Of a stretch of 64,000 bases of DNA, positions 1 through 11,956 are shown in pieces. The stretch is from Tetrastigma voinierianum. Its lineage: Eukaryota; Streptophyta; Magnoliopsida; Vitales; Vitaceae. Below the pieces are notes generated by a model that saw only the letters and a list, made by a program, of their open reading frames with translations, was not told the origin of the DNA and did not search any database. How positions within the stretch are numbered: the stretch's first letter is position 1; every line of letters begins with the position of its first letter. Location of the stretch: contig JAEQBH010001514.1 of the NCBI GenBank assembly GCA_016808115.1, forward strand, positions 806,001 to 870,000, written 5' to 3'. A program made the translations under genes and the position numbers.

Positions 1-130
1 TACATGAATGCAAATTGATCATGTCCCCACAAAAGTTTTCTTCAATCATGCATATGTGATTGAAGAAAAAGGAAAAATCACTCTAATTGGCCAGTCCAAC
101 TGAACATATCTGAGGTTTTGGGATTCAGAC

Positions 131-3100
131 CGAAAATAAGGAGTCAAGCTTTTATTGGGCATGTATTCGTAGATCAGCATCTTTTCTTGGCCATGAATGC
201 AACATCCAAGAAGCTTCACAAGATTTCGGTGCTGAAGATTTGCAATATGCATGACTTCAGTTTTGAACTCGACAAGTCCTTGTCTGGAATCTTTAGACAG
301 TCTCTTCACAGCTACTTCCTGCCCTTGTTCGAACATACCCTGAAATTATCACTCAATATAAAGGTAAGAATGCTGTACCTTAGAAGAAGGTATGTTTATG
401 CTATCTTTGCAAATTTTTTTCTCTCCACTACCTTTATAATAATGCATCAATATAATGTGTAGTGACTTGAAACAAGTGAAAATTACAACATTTATTAGTA
501 TTATCATGACATATGAACAAAGGATTCATGTTTCCTAACTGGGAAATGTTTTGTTTGGAGTGCTTGATAACGGTTTGGTAACCTTATTCTAAAGGGCCTT
601 GTGCCTTTTGCAGGAGTATGTTGAATTCCTTTGGAGAGTGTGACTTAGAGTCCTTTCCGGAATGTTCCTCTAAATAATGAACTCCAATATTTGGGTGTCA
701 AGAAAAGAAGTTATTACCTAATGAGTTGTAATTTCCCATTTCAGCATCCCACAATAGGTTAGGACTAATTCTCTGGGTCTGAAAATTGACTCGACTCTAG
801 ATATGTCTGCTGTCAAGGATTAGTACATAACTGACTTCACAGAGTAACCAAAAATAACCAAGACAGATCTTGGACCATTCTTTATAGATATTCCAGGTTG
901 AATTCAAGCCAAAACCCAAAAAATCACCTTGGCAGAGTCATCCAAACCTCACAAACTTGAAGTTTTTTTTTAACACTTCAATCATGGACTTGCAGAGCCA
1001 TGGGATGCCAGAGACTCCAATCAAGTCTAGGAAATGCTTTTTCATGTCTTTTGGATTCTATGTTGTAGCAATCTGTATTCTGACATCAAAATATTTTATC
1101 AATAAAGTCTGATTTTGGTCAAGTGTACCATTCTGGCTATCACAGTAAGAAGTCAACTCTCCTTTAAACCCAGCCGGAAACCAACCACAAACCACAAAGT
1201 CAAATAGTTTGCTTCTGTATTAACCAGTCATAGACCTCATTTCTATGTATCTACAGGTAAAGATGGTGAGTCAAGAATTACAATCTTTGAACTCCCAAAA
1301 AATTTGTCCCAAATACACATGGAAACCCTCTCCAATTGCCAAAATCTATATTAAAGTCAACTTTCTTGCATATTAGGATTACAAGAGAAGAAATTACATA
1401 AATAGATGGAATGAACTGATCATGGCGTTTCAGGATTTATATTAAGCCTTCTTCTCCTAAGGGTAGCTATCAACAAAGCTAGAACTAGTCTCTAGGCATA
1501 TTGACTTGGCCATTCTTCTTCAACTTTAAAGAGACAAGGTCCTCAAATGACAGAAACTGAATCCAAGGCAGACATCTGACAAACTTGTTGGTTTTCTTTA
1601 CAACAAAAAACAAGTAAAAAGAAGAAGAAAAAACAAAGATCATGTTCTAACCTTGTAAACAGATCCAAAGCCACCCTCTCCAATCTTGTTCGCAATTGAA
1701 AAGTTATTGGTGGCATTCAATATTGTATCGAGGTCAAAAAATGGTGATTCTAGATCCTTCTTCTCATCTTCATTGTTGTGGCTTTCTTCTGAATTGTGTA
1801 CCAGTTCTCCTGCAGAGTGAACACTGTGATCAACATAAGCTTAAAAAGTTATAAATTGCATAGCATGTTGGAACATCATTAGGGATGATCATGGTTGAAG
1901 CTCCAACTGATTTTAAGCCATCCCTGTACAGAAAATTGTCATACAGAAAATACATGAACTGGATCCATTATCTACTCCAGATCAATGTACAAGTCATACA
2001 GGTGATTCCTTTACACCCCTTGTTGCAGAATATGGAACCGAACAAAAGGTGGAATTGTCTATGCAGTGATACAAGAACAGAGATCGTTACCTTGTCCTTT
2101 CTTCTTTAGAACATAAAAGGTTAGAGCTAGGCCTAGTAGAGTCAATCCCAAGACTGAGACCAAACTGACAATGACAAGTCTTCGTTTCTTCTCCATGGAG
2201 CTGCTATTTGTAACTGTAAAGCGATCATATCCCAAGATCAAACCATTCAGCAGTCCACCAAGGCATTAGAATAAGCAGACAACAAATTCCTAACAGCTGC
2301 TGCATAAAAGAAACAGATAGATTCTTACCTAATTCTGAGGCATCCATCCTTACAAAGAACTCTTGTCTAACGTCAGGCATATCTCTGACATCGAACAAGT
2401 CCCCAAACCAGAGCAAGCATCCCTTTCCTCCTTGGATATTTGGATTTGCATAAGCAGTGCAGGAGGGGGACCTCAAGCATTCTGACTTACATTTATCAAG
2501 GTTCATACCATCAATATACGTTGAATTCCGACTATCTGGAAGCTTCACGCCTGAGTAACTTTTAAACCTGTCCCCTACCTTAAAATTCAATGATTTGTTG
2601 CGAACACATCCGTCCGACCAAACTCCGATGGCCCAGTTGTTTGGAGATTTTGGCTGAAATCCTTCCAGGCAATCACATTTTGGAACTTGGTTCATATTAC
2701 AGAAGCCATGCACACCACAGTATGCATAACCATCACAGTCATCCATCGGCATGGTAGTGTATTCATTCCAACCAGAACCATTAGTCCATATGAGGCGTTC
2801 TGAGTCGCCATTTGATTTTAAAACCAACATTGAAACAACAGAGCTGTCAACAAGTTGATAACTGTAATACATCTCCCTATCATTAGAAACAAAAAAATGT
2901 TTGTAAACTGGTTTCCCTGCTAATGTTCGGAACCCGCAAAAACGGAGACCATTCCATGGTCCAGAGGAAAACGTCAGATTCAGTCCCTTCCACTTGAATA
3001 GCTGAGGATAGCCATGGGGATCAAGCCTATAAGTAAAATTACCTGTTGACGGATCATCACTGCTCTTACTTGATGATAGGTACCATTCCTGGCCTGTTGA

Positions 3101-3586
3101 TTTGTTCCTCCCAATCTTCATGTCTGGTAGAAGAGTACTGGTTGGATGATCAAAGCTCTGCCATAAGAAATTTTCAGGGTTATCATCATTTCCATTCTTC
3201 ACTACAAGATTTCCAGACTCCAAAAGCTGGGCAGTTGGATTCTCTACAGGTCCTGATGCATTAGAAGAGAAAATGATTCTATTAGCACCATTGAGAAGAA
3301 CAAGAGCTCCTGGTCATGACCTTCAAAACTCGATGAATCAAGTGGTGGGATATCTCCGATTGGCAATCCATACCACTGTCCTAGGAGTCACTTTCCCGTA
3401 ACATATCCCCAAGAATCGATTCTTCGAATTCTCTTGAGAAAAAAATCCCAGTTCAAAGCTCCCACCAGATGAAATTATGGTTTCACCATCTCTGATGGAT
3501 TGATTCACTGTGATGGTGTCTACTGCAGTGGAAATTCGTAAGCAGAGTAAAGAGAAGATGATCACAAGTCCTGCCAGAGCATCCAT
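131..3586 (-). CDS. RLK-1: G-type lectin S-receptor-like Ser/Thr kinase, 3' part cut by window edge
   Basis: Plasma-membrane receptor kinase of the S-domain family. Exons read on the minus strand: 2329-3586 (signal peptide MDALAGLVIIFSLLCLRIS, B-lectin with SFELGFFS, S-locus glycoprotein part with SGPWNGLRF, EGF-like Cys cluster, PAN domain ending VRMDASELG), 2091-2213 (transmembrane segment followed by VLKKKG), 1652-1809 (juxtamembrane plus glycine loop GEGGFGSVYK), 131-339 (VAVKRL with the ATP-binding Lys, HRNLVKLLGCC, IYEYMPNKSL). All inner exon ends carry GT/AG; the last donor aligns with the one in RLK-2. The catalytic loop, DFG and C-terminus would lie left of base 1. The start ATG at 3584-3586 heads a clear signal peptide. 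Between about 3240 and 3337 at least three short losses break the B-lectin frame, so this copy is either damaged or mis-sequenced. Ligand unknown. Confidence 0.85.
340..1651 (-). other. intron of RLK-1 between glycine-loop exon and Lys exon
   Basis: About 1.3 kb between the donor at 1650-1651 and the acceptor at 340-342. The corresponding intron in RLK-2 and RLK-2' is only about 0.18 kb, so it is expanded here. I see no coding similarity and no clear element ends. Confidence 0.6.
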
Positions 3587-4130
3587 GGATGTTCTAAAGT
3601 TTCAACACATGTCAGTATGTTACATATGTAGTTGAAGTCCACGCATCTCTTTTTCCCTTGTAAAAATCAGTTGAGTTTCTCCGAACTTATCGATTAACTA
3701 AAGTGGTTTTCAGATCATTGACCAGAACTGCAAAATTTTATTAATTCAAAGCAATCCATCAATTTCTTTCAATATATGCAGTGTATATTGAGACATACTA
3801 AATTGTTTGACTTGTATAATTTACATAACAACAGCAATCTCCACGCCTACAAGAAGTAAAGTTATCCTTTTTAATAGGCCGGCAATCAATCATTAGACAT
3901 TGCCGGTCCAGTTCTCCTCAAATTTATTAATTCACTCACAGCACAAGTATAAAATAATAGTGATAGCAAGAAGACGACCTCAAATCTTGTGGATAGGACT
4001 ACCCTTTGGGGTATATAAAACAATTACCTAACCACTATGCAAATTCAAGTCTTCATTTCAAATTTGAATAGATCTATTGAATGGCCTCAAGACAGGGTCT
4101 TTAGACGATAAGAATTCAGATGAATATCTT
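3587..4130. other. intergenic spacer between RLK-2 3' end and RLK-1 start
   Basis: Holds the RLK-1 upstream region and the RLK-2 downstream region. It is repeated with small indels at 58912-59456 between RLK-1' and RLK-2', which shows that the duplicated unit included the spacer. No promoter element is called. Confidence 0.7.
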
Positions 4131-4630
4131 CTATCGACCGTCTAACATTGTAATGGTGAGCCCACTGCCTGAAAATGGCCCCTGATTGTCTGAGAAGGGC
4201 TTTGCTTCCCTTCCAGTGAAAAAACCAGGCTCTTTAGGCTGGGGTAGTGCACCTTCACTGCTCAGCATCTGAACCACAGAAGACATGCTTGGTCGATCAT
4301 CAGGACTACACTGTACACATAATAGTCCCACGTTGATGCAACGTAACAGTTGTGATAGATTAGATATGTCCCCAACTGATGAATCAATGAGCTCCATAGA
4401 CCTGCCTCCATGTATAGTGTCCAAGCCTAGAAAATTCAAAATTATGTCAACTGATTGATTTAATCATAGTGAAATGAGGCTGGTATTACTTCATACTTAC
4501 ATGCCCAAGAAGGTTAAGGGAGTGATCTGGGTGAGAAAATCCTCTGTTTCTCTTCCCACTCACAATCTCCAGAACCAGAACACCAAAGCTAAAAACATCC
4601 GACTTTATCGAGTATACTCCATCAATTGCA

Positions 4631-4928
4631 TGTTGGAGAATGATTCAAAGTTGGTTTTTTTAATAGTTTCTATTAATTAGGAAATGCTTTGTTTTATTTA
4701 TTTATTTAATTGTGAGTGGGAGAGTCCAAGGTTGTTTGAGATTTTTTGGCTGTAGCGATGAAATGTGGAAGTTAGTTTTGAATAGGATAATTAATGGATT
4801 TTCATTTATTTTAATTTTGATTTATTTCTTGCTTTATTTAAAGGCGTTCGATTTAATAAAAATAGAGAGAAGGGTGTTACGTGAGTAGTGCAAAAATACA
4901 TTTCTCTCTCTTGCTTAAAATTCCAATG
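4631..4928 (+). repeat. TRIM 5' LTR
   Basis: Begins TGTTGGAGAATGATTC and aligns along its whole length with 5372-5667. The last bases are changed (TTCCAATG instead of TTCCCAACA), so the right edge is placed from the partner LTR and the PBS two bases further on. Confidence 0.88.
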
Positions 4929-5060
4929 ATGGTATCAGTATGGATTCTTGAGGGTGTGAGTGATTTTGATGTGACGAATAATTTTTAACCTGTTCTTTAC
5001 TCTTGCAATGAGGAAAATTAATGCATGTAAGGTATCAAAATGAAGTCAAATCTAAAAGGT

Positions 5061-5213
5061 ATGAGCTCGTGGGAGGTTATTGAAAATGATGCTGATCATG
5101 CTGCTCTTCCATCAAATCCAACACTAACGCGGCTGAAAAAGCATGAAGAAGATTCGGCGAAGAAACTTTGTTTTGAATTAATTGGTGAGAAGTGCACCAA
5201 GAAGATTTTTTAG
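5061..5213 (+). pseudogene. gag-like remnant inside the TRIM
   Basis: A 50-codon frame on the sense strand of the TRIM, starting MSSWEVIEND and ending in KCTKKIF and a stop. The WEVIEN stretch resembles the N-terminal gag segment of Ty1/copia elements. If right, the TRIM derives from a copia parent; this is a weak similarity read by eye. Confidence 0.4.
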
Positions 5214-5371
5214 AGAGAAGTGCTCTAATAACAAGTGAAGGTTGATGAGAGAGTGCATCAACAAGATGGTGAGGCGTCGTCATGAGGTGGAGAGAAGTCT
5301 TATGAATTTGAAAGATGGAGAGATGTGCTCCATGATAAAAAAAAAAAATTCTCATGGCTTTGAATCGGGAA

Positions 5372-5667
5372 TGTTGGAGGAATGATTCGAAAGTTGGTTT
5401 TTAATAGTTTCTATTAATTAGGAAATGTTTTGTTTATTTATTTATTTAATTGTGAGTGGGAGAGTCCCGAGGTTGTTTGATTTTTAGGTATGTGATAAAT
5501 ATAGAGTTAGTTTTGAATAGGATAATTAATGGATTTTATTTATTTTAATTTTGATTTATACTCTTATGCTTTATTTAAAGGCGATTGCGTTTAATAAAAA
5601 TTGAGAGAAGGGTGTTACGTGAGTAGTGCAAAAATCAATTTTCTCTCTCTTCTTAAAATTCCCAACA
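5372..5667 (+). repeat. TRIM 3' LTR
   Basis: Second copy of the TRIM LTR, ending CCCAACA directly before the TTGCA duplication. It differs from the 5' LTR by scattered substitutions and small indels, so the insertion is not recent. Confidence 0.9.
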
Positions 5668-7695
5668 TTGCATATTCTGGGGACATGTAACCACTGTAGG
5701 AAACCATTTAACAAATAACAAATGAATTTACAAGTAATATTTTTTCTTTTTGATAGGTAAATAAATTCATTAAAACACAAATTTACAAGTAATATTGAGA
5801 AGGGCAGCTTAACAAAAGAATTGCCATATTATATACTGCTACGTTCCAACCACTCTTTTGGTATTTCCTTCAATTTCATTTTCCCCAAAACTTCTAGCCG
5901 TACCAAAATCTGAAATTTTTGGGACCATCTCCTTATCTAGCAAAATATTGCTGGCTTTTAGATCTCGATGAATAATCCTGAGCCTGGAATCCTGATGAAG
6001 ATAAAGAAGGCCTCGAGCAATCCCATTGATAATAGAGAAGCACTTATTCCATTCCAGTTCCATTCTTCGTATTTTATCTGCCAGTTTTTCTGAGTCAAGT
6101 TAGTCCATTTTACCAATTGCATATTAAACTCACATTAAAAATAATTCCATCAACAAAACATTTATGGATTTTCAGGAGAGTGGTTCAGATAGAAGCAACA
6201 TCTGTAGCTCTGGAAGAAACCGTGACTGATTCCCATTTTCAAGCGATAAAAATGTTGAAAGGGATGAAATGGTTATCCAAACCTCTTTTAGTACACAGAA
6301 GACCCAAACTGGCAAGAGGGAAAATAGAAGTGAAAATTCTATAGATATGCGTTGCTTCCTGAGTTTGTTTGCAAATATTTATTTTCATAAACCATGGATA
6401 TTGAAGAACAGAGGAAAAACAATCACTCAAGCAGATTGGTTGACATAAATCTACAGAAGTTTTTGAGAATCAAACCAAAAATAAAGGAATCCAAGCTTTT
6501 GTTAGGCATGTACTCATAGATCAAAATCTTTTCTTCGTCGTGAATGCAACATCCAAGAAGCCTCACAAGATTTCTGTGTTGAAGCTTGGCGTGTATCTTA
6601 TTTACTTCCATTTTGGGCTGGAAAACCCTTGACCAGAACCTTTTGACAGCCTCTTGACAGCTATTTCTTGTCCATCTTGCAACATACCCTGAAATTGAAT
6701 TTCAATATTATGGCTAGAGTATTTTACAATTGGGGTAAAGTTGTGTTTGTATGCTTTGTTCTTCACACTTCCTTTTCCTCACCCCTACGTTTCTTGCACC
6801 AGCTCTGGAGCATACCCCAATGGCAGGATCAATCTGAACCCTGGATAGAAAAAGAACATATTCTTACCTTGTACACAAGCCCAAAACCACCCTCTCCAAG
6901 CTTATTATGAAATGAAAAGTTATCAGTTGCTCTTGATAATGTAGCAAAGTCAAATAATTGTAGCTGTCCATCCTCCTTCTGTCCAACCTCTAAATTGTAT
7001 GCCATTGTCCCTGCAAAGAAAAGAATCAAGTGAATCCAAATTGCCCAATTATATATAAATTGTATCAGAATGTTGGGATGTAATTAGGATGCATGACCAG
7101 GGATGAAAACCGGAACTTGATTCATTACCAGCCTTAGATTAATGGATCAATCATGTAGCTTCAGACAGATTGTTCCCGCCTTCATTTACTCAAAAGCAGA
7201 CCTCACAAGTACTATGGGTTGTTACCTTTTTCCTTTGCCTTCTCGTCTTCCAGAAGATACATGGTCAAGGAATAGACTTGAAGTATAATCCCCGTACTTG
7301 ACACAAGAGCCAGCGACCCACTTTCGTTTGTTCCTTTTGGGCTGCTATCATTCTCTTTAGAAATTAGAACCATCAGGGCAAAAATTGGAAAGCATGAGAC
7401 AGGTAAAAATAAAGGTACAAAAATAGAAAAGAAAAATGCAAATTTCTACTATTGATCCTAAAGAAATTTGTAGTTGACAGTCATAAATTAAGAGCTTCAA
7501 GAACGGCAGTTGCAGCAGTAATAAAGGGGCATGGTTTAGGTAGCATGTGAGCATTGTGAAGTGTTTCCCCTTCAAATATTTCTCAAATACATGTTTTTCA
7601 GGTAGGGAAAAGATTGATACATACCTAGTTATGAGGCAGCCATCCTTACATAAATCTCCTGTCCGTTTTCGTTAAATTCTTTTATATCGATCAAG

Positions 7696-8778
7696 TCATA
7701 TTCTAAAATAAAAAATATTAGTTTATCTTGGATTAAAACAATTTTTTGATATTTGATATTAATTATTAAAAATTATTTATTTTAAATTATATTGTCATTT
7801 TATTTTATATTATTTTTTTTAAATCTTTTTTCATATTTTTCTTATTAATCTTTTTTTTAAAAATTTCTGTCACTTTAATTTTATATTTATCTTTAAAATA
7901 TTTAAAATACAAACTTATTTAAAAATTATTATTCAATATCTTTAATATAAATATATTTATTTATAATGAGAGGTTATCATTTGGAGTAAATTGTTTCATT
8001 CCCTCACCCTTTTGGGTAATTCTCTCTTATTATTATTATTATTATTAAGTTAAAGGGTATTTTTGCACCTCAACTAAGACCCAAGTATCAATTGGTCCCT
8101 CAACTTTTTTTTTTTTTTTTTGTCATTTTCACATCTATACTATTTAAAACCAATTATTTTTGCTCTTTTCAAATAACAGCTAACAGACATCCGTTAATTA
8201 TTGTTGACATGAGCACTTAAAAAGACATGTTACACTTACATATACATGGATTAAGACACTTAACAAAAAAATATAAGTAACAATATATGTTGAACTTATT
8301 TTGTCAAGATATTTTTCTAAAATTATCTTTCTTTAAAAAAATTATTTTAAAATTTTATTACAATACGATTACACATATTGAAGTTAAAATTTTCATAAAT
8401 TTTATTAATAATTTATTTTTAGTAAATCGTATTAATTTATCAAATCATTGTTCAAACCCATTAATTTATCAAATTTTACCACTTCATTATTCTCATTTTA
8501 ATAATTTTTAAATAAGTTGATGTCAATAATAATAATAATAATTTTTAAATAAGTTTGAATTTTAAATATTTTAAAGATAAATGTAAAATTAATAAAATGA
8601 AAGTGGCAGTAATTTTTTTTTAAAAAAAAGATTAATATGATTAATATGAAAAACAGTTTAAAAAGAATAATATAAAATTAAATGATAATATAATTTAAAA
8701 TAAATAATTTTTTAATAATTAATATCAAATATCAAAAAATTGATTTTAACCAAGATAAACTAATATTTTAGAATATGA
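7696..8778. mobile_element. long-inverted-repeat (foldback/MITE-like) element at the RLK-2 break
   Basis: Two AT-rich arms, 7696 to about 7945 and about 8520 to 8778, are inverted copies of each other over roughly 250 bp. The outer 14 bases pair exactly (TCATATTCTAAAAT against ATTTTAGAATATGA). The middle, about 7950-8520, is unrelated AT-rich DNA with ATT runs. No transposase frame is present, so it is non-autonomous; the superfamily is unclear because the gene sequence expected on the right side is missing and no target duplication can be read. Confidence 0.72.
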
Positions 8779-8785
8779 GTTTTTT

Positions 8786-8895
8786 AAAATTATTTTAAAT
8801 TATATTTTCTTTTTATTTTATATTATTATTACAAATTTTTCATATTTATCTTATTATTTTTTAAAGAATTGTGTCACTTTAATTTATTATTATTA
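8786..8895. repeat. partial third copy of the inverted-repeat arm
   Basis: About 110 bp repeating part of the left arm (7771-7885) in the same orientation, ending in the shared TGTCACTTTAAT block. Suggests a nested, duplicated or aborted copy of the element. Confidence 0.55.
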
Positions 8896-9610
8896 TTGTG
8901 TGTGTATTATTATTATTATTACAGTAAATATTTCTAAACACAAAAACAAGTTATTTAAAGAGTGAGTAAATAGTACCAATAGGTGAATTAAGTGAGATAT
9001 CGTTAATTTTAATAATCTGTATTTGATTTTTGATTGATTGAAGAAATGGGTAAAAGTGGATTTTTTAAGATAAATTATTTAAACTAAAAACCATATAGAT
9101 TTGGGAAAGTTATGATTTTAGATATTAAACGTAATCTTTAAAATCAATATTTACAATTAATAGTAAGTGCAGCTGTTGGTGACACCGACATTATCATTTA
9201 AAAAATTAAAATTAAAATGCCACTATTGAGGATAGCAGTATATGTTTAAAAAAAAATTATAAAGCTGTTGTTGATGATAGCGGTATTTGTTTAAAAAAAA
9301 AAATTATAAAACCACTATTGAGGACAACGACATTTGCTTAGTTATCGCCTATGTGACCCAAACGAACTAGATTGGATAATAGTTTCAAAAATAAATTATT
9401 TTTATAAAAAATTTTAAATATTATTTTAATCCAATACTCATGTTTCCATATCTGCCCATGTGTACACTGGGCAAAGTGGTGGATTACATCAAATTTAAAA
9501 AATATTGATTAAAAAAGCAAGACTCCAAAACCATCGATTGAATTACCAAAGTTTGTGATGACATGGAATCCATGTAGATCTCGTCTGTGGTGAATATGAA
9601 TATAGTACAA
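8896..9610. other. AT-rich intergenic DNA with a short tandem repeat
   Basis: No credible coding frame. About 9169-9340 contains roughly 47-bp units of the form GAGGATAGCAGTAT-TTTAAAAAAA-ATTATAAA, repeated two to three times with changes. ATT microsatellite runs occur at about 8882-8930. Confidence 0.55.
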
Positions 9611-9801
9611 TTCAGGACTCGTCTTTTGAAAATACGAGTTCAGTGCAAATTCAGAACTCGTATGCCAAAAAGACAAGTTCAATGCAAATTCAAAACTCGT
9701 CCACCAAAAAGACATGTTCAGTACAAATATAGAACTCGTTTGTTGAAAAGACGAGTTCAGTATAAATTTAGACGTCATTGTAAATATAGAACTCGTATGT
9801 T
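9611..9801. repeat. 39-bp tandem array, left half
   Basis: Four full units (9611, 9650, 9689, 9728) and partial ones. Each unit has an inverted pair GAACTCGT ... ACGAGTTC around a short spacer, then a linker like AGTGCAAATT. The period of 39 keeps a reading frame open, but the frame has no protein-like features. The array stops exactly at the CACTA-like end and resumes at 30850. Confidence 0.85.
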
Positions 9802-10085
9802 TACTACAAGGAAAAAGTTAATCAATGACACAGTTAATGCGTCATGGAAGAGTTACAATGGCAGTTTCCTAAAGTGTTATGGTATCAATTGTCATTGTAT
9901 CTATTGGACAGACAATGACGTTTTTAATAAGCATCATCTTTGGATAATGTTTAGTATGACACTCGTAAGAAGCATCATCGTCGAACATTTTCAAGTAAAA
10001 TAATACATATAACAATGACACTTAAAATGAAGAGTCATTGTTAATACATTTTATCAATGACATGCTCTGGAGTGTCATCTTTAAT
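9802..10085. repeat. left terminal and subterminal region of the CACTA-like element
   Basis: Repeated AATGACAC, TGTCATTG and GCGTCATGG motifs in both orientations between about 9823 and 10085, the usual arrangement of transposase-binding subterminal repeats in CACTA elements. Confidence 0.65.
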
Positions 10086-11956
10086 GACTTTACTTTTAGC
10101 ATTTTATATTAAAAAGAATATTTATATCCTATTATTAAAATAATGAATTCTTATATAATGAAATAAAAATTTAAAAGAAACTAAAATCAAATTGAATTTT
10201 ACTACTAAAAATATATTCAAATATTCGTACAAAATAACTTGATTCCAACCAATAATTTAGCCACATATACATAATAATCACAAGTCATATCCCAATTTCT
10301 AATTTTTTTGAACAAAAGAACAAATATTGATATGGTCTTCATATTTTTCAGCATCACCTCCTTTAACATAATGATTTCTTGTATTTTGGCTAACAACTTT
10401 CATTTGAAACCTGCAAATAAAAGTGTTTCGTTGTCAAAAAAAATAACTTAATAGACTTGAATATTTCTTTAGCTAAAAACCTAGGAATAAATAGAAAGTT
10501 AAACAAAAAGTTAGAACAATCAAATTATGAAGTCAGTATCATTAAAATAAAGAACTAAAGAAAATTAGTACTAACTTAGACTTTATTAAAGAACAAAATA
10601 ATACAATCTTAGAAAAAAATAAAATTATTACAAAATCTTAAGATACAGAATAAAGAACCTAGACCCATAGAAATAGATTCTAAAAATAGAATAGAAAAAT
10701 TAGAAAAAAAAAACCTAAAAAATTGGAAGAAGTTTTAAGAGAAAATAAGAAAGTATTATTCTCTGGTCATATCAAAGTTATTATTTTCAAATTTTATGTG
10801 ATGTTTGATTAAAGAATTAGAAATCCATAGTATATTTGATAAGTCATTTAATTTTTTTTTCTATGTTCATCAAAATTTTTAAAACTATTTTTAAAAGCTA
10901 TCTGACAAATAAACTTTTAAATATTTTTAATCCCATTTATAAAAATTATGTCTAATGGCTACTCCATTTTTATTTATTTTTTATTATTATCTTTATTAGA
11001 TACTATTAACCATCCAAAGGCATGATGACAATAACTACAACATACCATTTAGAAAATAATAAATAAGTAAAAGAAATGAAACACAATATAAATGAGTCAT
11101 CTCAAACACAACTCTTCCAATACACATAGACGGGTATCGGATAGACAAAACTTCTGAAAAGAAACTATAAAAATAGACTACTACTTGACCATAGAGGACA
11201 ATACAAAGTAGACTTTTTCATCCATGATGTTTCTAACACTAGCTCAATCAAATTGCTAATTTAGTTATGGATAAGCTATTTTCACATAAAAATTAAATAT
11301 AACTAATTAATAAATAAATAAACTATTAAGTGGAAAAGCATCCGAGAATTGCAGCACATAAGAAAGCAAATGAGCACTAAGTGAATCATACCTAATAGCA
11401 TTTTTAGCGGTCGAACTGGCTCCCCTAGCAATCAAAATTTGAAAGCAACATGTATTAGATGAGATATTCCAGAATAAATACAATAAGCAATAAAATTTAA
11501 ATATTTGAAAAAAAAAAGAGAACATAAAGGAGAAAAAAAGAACTAAAAACATACATGTAATTAATAACTTAGTTTAACTATTGGAAAAATGTTATATGCA
11601 TTATGAACAAACACCAATATTCTATATTCTTTTCTTTTAAAAAAATAACTTTCCAAATTGATATAAGAAAACAAAGATAGGTTGCAAAAAGGTCATGATA
11701 TTAGATATAAATAAATGTTCAAATCTTCATCAGACCCTTCAAAAAAGGAAAATGGAAAATGATTAGGAGCTTTTTTATATGTCATCTCACAAATTGTAGA
11801 GGAACCATGTGACTGGATAATAGAAGAAATAACAAACCCAGCCAAAAAATATTTAAATGAAGATCAAAAGATTAACCCACCATTCGACAAATCAAACAAG
11901 GTCCTCTATTTTTTGAAAAGGAAAAAACACATTTGAAGTATTCTATATATTAAAAC

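Larger units (their letters stand above)
4631..5667 (+). mobile_element. TRIM (miniature LTR retrotransposon) inserted in RLK-2 kinase exon
   Basis: A 1,037-bp element with two LTRs of about 297 bp starting TGTTGG and ending CCAACA, flanked by a perfect 5-bp target duplication TTGCA (4626-4630 and 5668-5672). The paralogue RLK-2' at about 59941-59960 holds the empty site. A primer-binding site TGGTATCAG (4930-4938), complementary to initiator tRNA-Met, follows the 5' LTR. The internal part is only about 443 bp and lacks protease, reverse transcriptase and integrase, so movement must have used proteins from another element. Confidence 0.92.
4131..7699 (-). pseudogene. RLK-2: SD-RLK pseudogene, 5' half lost and kinase exon split by a TRIM
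   Basis: Remains of a second S-domain receptor kinase, transcribed leftwards. Pieces on the minus strand: 7625-7699 (end of PAN domain), about 7226-7354 (transmembrane exon), 6868-7010 (LFDFATLSRATDNF, glycine loop GEGGFGLVYK), 6476-6688 (IAVKRL, then a frame break near 6615-6625, LQHRNLVRLLGCC), 5843-6077 (IIHRDLKASN catalytic loop; DFGTAR where relatives have DFGMAR), 4501-4630 plus 5668-5693 (SPEYA activation segment through SFGVLVLEIVSG), 4131-4426 (MSSVVQML, C-terminal ITMLDGR and stop). The TRIM lies between the Ala and Ile codons of SPEYAID. Similarity to RLK-2' stops at 7699, where the inverted-repeat element begins; the signal peptide and most of the lectin region are absent from the window at this locus. 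It cannot make a functional receptor. Confidence 0.88.

Noticed and set aside
60..90. LDWPIR on the minus strand as a piece of the next RLK-1 exon
   Set aside because: It lies past a donor that aligns with RLK-2 and RLK-2'; the next exon in those genes starts differently. Probably chance.
7696..8778. microRNA precursor from the long inverted repeat
   Set aside because: Arms of 250 bp with a 570-bp loop fit a foldback transposon better; no evidence of a defined small RNA.
9611..9801. CRISPR-like repeat array
   Set aside because: Units are head-to-tail without unique spacers, and the DNA is from a plant genome.
9587..10003. Open frame of 138 codons on the plus strand
   Set aside because: It is kept open by the 39-bp period of the tandem array (13 codons) and continues into the CACTA terminus; the residues simply repeat.
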